Below are positions 59,100-64,000 of a DNA stretch of 64,000 nt, one piece after another. The stretch's first letter is position 1, and each line of letters starts with the position of its first letter. Origin of the DNA: Cristatella mucedo (taxonomy: Eukaryota; Bryozoa; Phylactolaemata; Cristatellidae); assembly GCA_009760855.2 (NCBI GenBank), contig WPIO01000065.1, positions 1,769,001-1,833,000 of the forward strand. The letters are read 5' to 3'. The notes below the pieces were generated by a model that made no database searches, was not told the DNA's origin, and worked only from the letters and a program-made list of their open reading frames with translations. Made by a program: the position numbers and the translations under genes.

Positions 59100-60135
59100 T
59101 CCATCTACACGGTACATTCCCACTATAGACTCCCCACCCTCAGCTCCCTGCGTTAGCTCAATGGCCACCTTCAAGGATGCGTTAAGTAACCTTGCCTTAA
59201 AGGTCATCTCCCAGTCCATGAAGACTACTAGCCATCTAGAGTACATATTTACTGCTCTCCTGAGATGCCTACACTTGCTACACTTGCCCAGCATAACTGG
59301 CATTATAAAACCTGTCCTTAGCCTCAGGTCTTGAATCTGCATTATTCAAAAAGGCAGTTGTTCTGCTATTCATTAAGAACTCAACACTAGACCAGGATAA
59401 CTTGGGCTACTTCTGCCCACTCTCCCTATTGCCGTTTCCATCAAGGACACCAAACCGAGCACTGGCTCCTAACCTAGGAGTGGCGTCTCAACTCCACCCA
59501 TACCTGGCAGTTATTATGCAGCGGCCCGAGGACCCTGAACGCACCCCAAATGATTAGCCCCGCATGCCAATATTCCGAATCCTACAAACGCAGGTGCTGC
59601 TAATGCAATTCAGATGAGTGAGCAAGAAACATGTGACTGGAAGATTAGTGGCAACGTCATCTAACTCCGGCTGACAGATTAGCCCCAGCTTGCAGTGAAG
59701 GCTAACGATGACTTTTGCCTGTCATTTCTGACCCCCCTCTCATTGTACCTTTGGATATGGCATCGATGCAATTTTTAGTTCCCGAATCTCAACCCCGAAT
59801 GTCTGCTGGAAAACGGTCCAGCTCCGTGACCTTCCAGCACTTCCATTTCATTAAAGGCTACGACGAAAATTCCATAATCTTTCACGGCAGAGCGGTGGGT
59901 TTATGCGTACTGACGCTGTTGCATGCTGCCACTAACCACACTCGCATGCTGACCCTGTGCGTGTCACCCTAAGCATGCTATTCTCCATCCTAAGCATGCT
60001 ATTCTTGTTGTTTATCAAGCATGGTACCACTCAACATCCGATCGTGTTTGCTTTGCAGCAAATGTAAAGCGCCTAGAAAAAGATTGAGTTCTCTGAGGGT
60101 GCTTTATCAAGTGTATTATTATCATTATTATAATG
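59100..60135 (+). mobile_element. LINE family B pieces (RT entry region and 3' end)
   Basis: 59.34-59.52 kb reads FKKAVVLLFIKNSTLDQDNL then decayed SLLPF..ASQLHPYLAV, the start of the RT domain. 59.90-60.135 kb holds the family 3' UTR, the tail GTAAAGCGCCTAGAAAAAGA and (ATT)n. The middle is missing or unrecognisable, so these may be two insertions. Confidence 0.65.
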
Positions 60136-60204
60136 TTCAAGCATTAGAAACTCTCAAACCGATTACTGCTCAGCTCCCACATTGGCATATTACACAACAA
60201 GTCA

Positions 60205-60330
60205 ATGAAGCATCAGCAAACCCCTTTGAACTGTGCAGCCCGATTTGTTGACAGAAGGAACAAGTTTGCATCAGTCTTTCCATTGCTAAAGGATCTTGCC
60301 TGGCTGAACGTCGACCAGCAAAACCAGTGT
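60205..60330 (+). mobile_element. LINE fragment (family A-like), broken by SINE1
   Basis: The plus strand reads NCAARFVDRRNKFASVFPLL and KDLAWLNVDQQ, equivalent to AARLVFKSQRFEHVSPLLKE in the 7.8-kb copy. A SINE1 copy starts right after it. Confidence 0.5.
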
Positions 60331-60425
60331 ACTGGTTTAGCCCAGGGGATAAGGCGCTCATCTTTGATGGCCAAGATAGTGGGCTGGAGCCCTTCCACAT
60401 ATCAGACGTGCTTGGGTAGATATTA
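60326..60425 (+). mobile_element. SINE1 copy, 3' truncated
   Basis: GGTTTAGCCCAGGGGATAAG head, GTGGGCTGGAGCCC, then CGTGCTTGGGTAGATATTAG. It lies between two LINE pieces. Confidence 0.6.
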
Positions 60426-61233
60426 GACGACCACATCAGCTCCACAGTCAAATCTGCCTACTTTCAGCTACATAACATTGCTAAAATTCGGGCTTGCTTA
60501 GATAAGGATACCGCATCCAAGTTGGTCCATGCATTCGTGACATCCCGTCTCGACTTCTGTAACTCACTGCTTGCTGGCCTACCGGCGTGTGCAATCAGGT
60601 GATTACAGCTGGTGCAAAACTCTGCAGCTAGGCTTGTCTGTCGTCAGCGTCGCAGTTGCCATATCACACCCCTTCTCGCCGACCTGCACTAGCTCCCAGT
60701 CAAGCAACTGATCGACTTCAAGGTTTTGTCACTCACTTTTAGATCAATTCATTCTTTGGCTCCAGCCTATCTCTCAGATCTACTCCCCACCAGGGCAAGC
60801 ATCGTACCACCTGCTTTTCGGAATCGAACAGTTAACCAATACCTCGTACAAACCTCAAATCCTTTGGAGACCGTGCATTTAGTTCATATGCTCCCAAAGC
60901 CTGGAACGCACTCCCACTTGCGTCAAAACATCCCCTGACTTGACCACATTTAAAAAGAACCTCAAAACACACCTATTTAGGACAGCATTTAGTGGGTCCC
61001 TGTGATTCGTCCTTGATGTGCTTATGCATGCTGACACTGTGCATGCTGCCACTAACCACATTTGCATGCTGACCCTGTGCATTTCAACCCTAACCATGCT
61101 ATTCATGTTGTTTATCAAGCATGATATTACTCACCATTTAATCGCGTTTCCCTTTGCAGCAAATGTAAAGCGCCTAGGAAGAGATTGAGTTCTCTGAGGG
61201 CACTTTATCAAGTGCATTATTATTATTATTAAG
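60426..61233 (+). mobile_element. LINE family B 3' half
   Basis: The plus strand reads DDHISSTVKSAYFQLHNIAK, LVHAFVTSRLDFCNSLLAGL, ARLVCRQRRSCHITPLLADL and [19 protein letters not shown], with a few stops, then the tail and (ATT)n to 61232. A fragment of SINE1 tail (GCGTTATACAAATGAATTAT) follows directly. Confidence 0.83.
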
Positions 61234-61429
61234 TTCCCATATGGCGTTATACAAATGAATTATAAAAGTGCAAGACACTTCTTTCGGGCTACACATAATG
61301 CAAGGGGTTAGGCTACCTCCTTCTCAGCTTGAGCGGCTCAGCAACAAGCCAGCCAGTGTCAGGAGATCCATAGCACCCAATAAACAACCTCCTCCACTCA
61401 GTCAGCTCAAGCCAGTCAAGAAAGGGGAG

Positions 61430-62150
61430 CAGATCGATGGCAGGTCGAGCTGCTGGAATTCTATACCAGAGCAGGTGCAGCAGGTTCTTTGAAAGCGTTG
61501 GAGACTGGCGTCTCTGCCTCGTCTGGGCTACTTCTGGGACTTTGCCACCATCTTGCATAGCCTATATTATAAATTTGTCATCTGCCTTAGGTTTTGTCCC
61601 GACATATTTCCAAAGGGCTATTATCACGGCCACTTAATAAGAAGTCAACGCTAGACCAGGAGAGCTTCCCATAACTTTTGCCCAATCTTACTACTGCTGC
61701 TTTTATCAAAGACACTAAAACAAGAAGTAGTAGACCTGTCCAGCTCTTACATTCAAACCTCAAACCTTGCAAGTTCCAGTGATTTTTTCGAGTAAATAAC
61801 TCAGCGGAGTAAGCACTGCTACCAGTGTATAACGATCTACTCAGAAATGACGACGTAGACTCTCTTTGCCAGTTCTGTTCGGATCTCTCGGCAGCTTTTG
61901 ATTGATGATCAAATCCTTCTTAAGTGCCTGTCGTCTCGCCTTGGCATCACAGGCACTGTGTTAAAATGGTTTAGGTATTAATTCACCGGGAAAATTAAGA
62001 GAGTATATGTAAAATGAAAATGATAATGCACTGAGCATTTGACATAATGGGGGCAACAGGGATCCATTTTAAGTCCACTCATTTTCACAGCACATACTCT
62101 ACCTCTTGCCTACATAATCACCAAGCACAATCTAGGCTTTCATTGACACC
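61430..62150 (+). mobile_element. LINE family B 5' RT half
   Basis: Plus-strand pieces in order: AYIINLSSALGFVPTYFQRA, KQEVVDLSSSYIQTSNLASS, DDQILLKCLSSRLGITGTVL and GQQGSILSPLIFTAYTLPLA. This is the earlier part of the family B RT, from a different copy than the 3' half to its left, since the order is reversed. Confidence 0.65.
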
Positions 62151-62660
62151 CGTAAGCACAATCATGCATGCTCCTTTTTTCTAAAATACCTGTATGTTCT
62201 TAACAGACCAAAGAGACTCGAGCAATCACAGTGAATAGGCAAACAAGCATGCACACATGCTTGCAGATGTAGACTTTAGTGAGAACCACACAACAGGCTC
62301 TAACCGGCCGGCAGGTCAAATAGGACACTTTGAGGCACACCTGATGCTATCCTTTGAGCCATTGCAGCTCCACTAGGACTGGGAGCACCATTTTAGATAA
62401 GGACTAGGATTGTTTCTGAGATATGAAAGCAGGCTAGCTAAGGCCTGTTCATATGACACAGCTTCCCGGGGTTAGTGTGAATGGGGCTTTTAAGAACTGA
62501 GCTCCAAAGACTTGTCAGTTATGCTCCCCCATCAGAATTGGACTTGCAAAAGCACAATCTGCTTACAGCTGGAAGCAGAGTGTAAGCAGACTGGTACAGC
62601 TAGAAACGAGTTAAGATCACTTTCGTGCACTACACGTCAACACAGCAGCAGCACAGTCTG

Positions 62661-62815
62661 TCATCCAAAAGCAGTGCTGTCCCCTTCTGTCCATCGCCCA
62701 GTGGCCGTGGACAGGGCAGTGAGCTCAGCATGGGTACCGAAGCCCAGCATGGACATGCGAGCACTCTCAACGGCCAGACGAGAAAGCTCGTACAACACTT
62801 GGTCAATGGATGCCG
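62661..62815 (-). CDS. Candidate terminal exon of an unidentified gene
   Basis: An acceptor GTAGCCGCTGCAG precedes CGGCATCC at 62815. The phase-1 frame is open as ASIDQVLYELSRLAVESARM followed by SMLGFGTHAELTALSTATGR and a short tail to TGA at 62661-62663. Composition looks protein-like and better than the overlapping plus-strand frames. I recognise no family. If the PPM1L-like gene begins right of the window, this would be nested in its intron. Confidence 0.3.
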
Positions 62816-64000
62816 CTGCAGCGGCTACTACCGGCAAGGTCAAAATGTAAGAACAGCATGTGTCAAACCTGGTGAGCGTAGAATCGTTCATAACACCACC
62901 ACTACAGTTTAGTTGACCAGGATTTGGGACATATTAGGATCACATCGGTCACTCAATGCTGTAGCTTGGCTGGTATGGAGCATTTGGCAGAAGAGGCAAA
63001 GACAGCTAGCTGTAGGAGCAGACAGTCAGGCATGCACAGACACCGAGTGGTAGTCAGAATGAGATGGTGCATCTTCCGGTGCCATTTACTTTCGACGAGC
63101 TATAGATTACTAGCTTTTGGCAGGCTCTTAAAATGCTGAAACCGAGGTGAGCCTAATTTAGATGGCAAAGGGAAGTAACGTCCACTAGGCATACAATGTG
63201 GAAAATCAAATAATTTGCCAACACAATAGTACAGTAAGCTCATCCAGTCTCACCCTTCTCCCTATAATGCTGAAGATTGTGCGTGCTCAATATCTAGTGG
63301 AAATTTGCTCTGCTAGGACCTCCTCTACCCCCCTCCGCGACAAATTCACAGTTCTGTGGATACTGACACCACCGATTCACCACTTTCATTGTATAAAGCG
63401 ATATGATTATATCTGCTTACTTTCGGTCACCAGGATTCATAATTTATGAGAGTACCTTCAACCGGTCAGGCAGGGCTGACAACTGCATGCAAGCTTCGCT
63501 ACACCTTGGTTGCAACTTTTGGCGTTTATAGCAACGCTCCGTTGATAGTGACACCGCTAGAAAGTGCTAGGTTGCTTGTAACATTATCGCCAAGTTGCTG
63601 CACGACCTGACTACTCTTGACTGGAAACACGGAACCACTAGATGCTGTTACTATCTTGATCGTTATAAAACGTACGCATGCTGCTAAATCTTTTGAATTA
63701 TGAGTGCTTACGATATTGGTGATGCCTAAAAAATAAGCACTAGGAACAAGATTTGTCATGACTTATGGCTTAGACCTAACGGACTGGATGTCTGTAGTGA
63801 GAGCAAGTCAGCTGTACATTGGGCTTCGAGATGGTGAGCTGTAAGTGATGCATACGGTTGCCCCTCTGCGGCATTAGAATATATCCTGCTACTTTAGCGA
63901 TATGAACTTGTTACATTAAGGTATGGGATTGCTGCAATGCTCTGCATTGGTAGCAGTAACAACATCGGATTGCTAGCATTACGGTAACCTGGGATGTGTT

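Overview
This is a window of an animal nuclear genome, most likely an invertebrate; the sequence does not let me name the species. Three spliced genes could be reconstructed by matching GT-AG junctions, reading phase and protein-family similarity. All three lie on the minus strand. Coding makes up only a few per cent of the window. The rest is introns and spacers full of LINE and SINE copies, microsatellites and one satellite array. There is no sign of prokaryotic organisation, and I found no rRNA, CRISPR array or intact tRNA gene.

Reading from the left: (1) about 0-16.8 kb is an NPAT-like gene, the histone-locus-body coactivator that carries an N-terminal LisH motif. Six exons join in phase, from an ATG at 16805 down to 3610. 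The 3' part runs off the left edge, with one further candidate exon at 201-308. Its introns carry a CR1/L2-type LINE with a 434-codon open RT frame (about 7.79-9.19 kb) and other LINE pieces. (2) 20.6-43.8 kb is an NSUN7-like gene of the NOL1/NOP2/Sun RNA methyltransferase family. Nine exons join in phase to give 579 codons plus stop. The motif VI position that is Cys in active family members reads Arg here. An optional upstream exon lies at 46.9-47.1 kb. (3) 53.9-55.5 kb holds the last three exons of a PPM1L-like PP2C phosphatase; the 5' exons were not found and probably lie to the right of the window.

The mobile-element landscape is coherent. LINE family B (CR1/L2-like) is present in many 5'-truncated copies that end in a conserved roughly 60-nt hairpin tail followed by (ATT)n. 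A tRNA-derived SINE (SINE1, about 140 bp, with A- and B-box-like sequences) carries nearly the same 3' tail, so it was probably mobilised by that LINE. A second tRNA-derived SINE (SINE2), a second LINE family (A), a Gypsy-type RT relic, an unnamed roughly 470-bp repeat (family C) and an inverted satellite array of about 165-178-bp monomers (48.45-49.76 kb) complete the picture. Two large CA/TA microsatellites sit directly on SINE1 3' ends.

The most interesting points are the altered catalytic motif of the NSUN7-like protein, the SINE/LINE shared tail, the head-to-head satellite array, and the family C element split by a nested LINE B.
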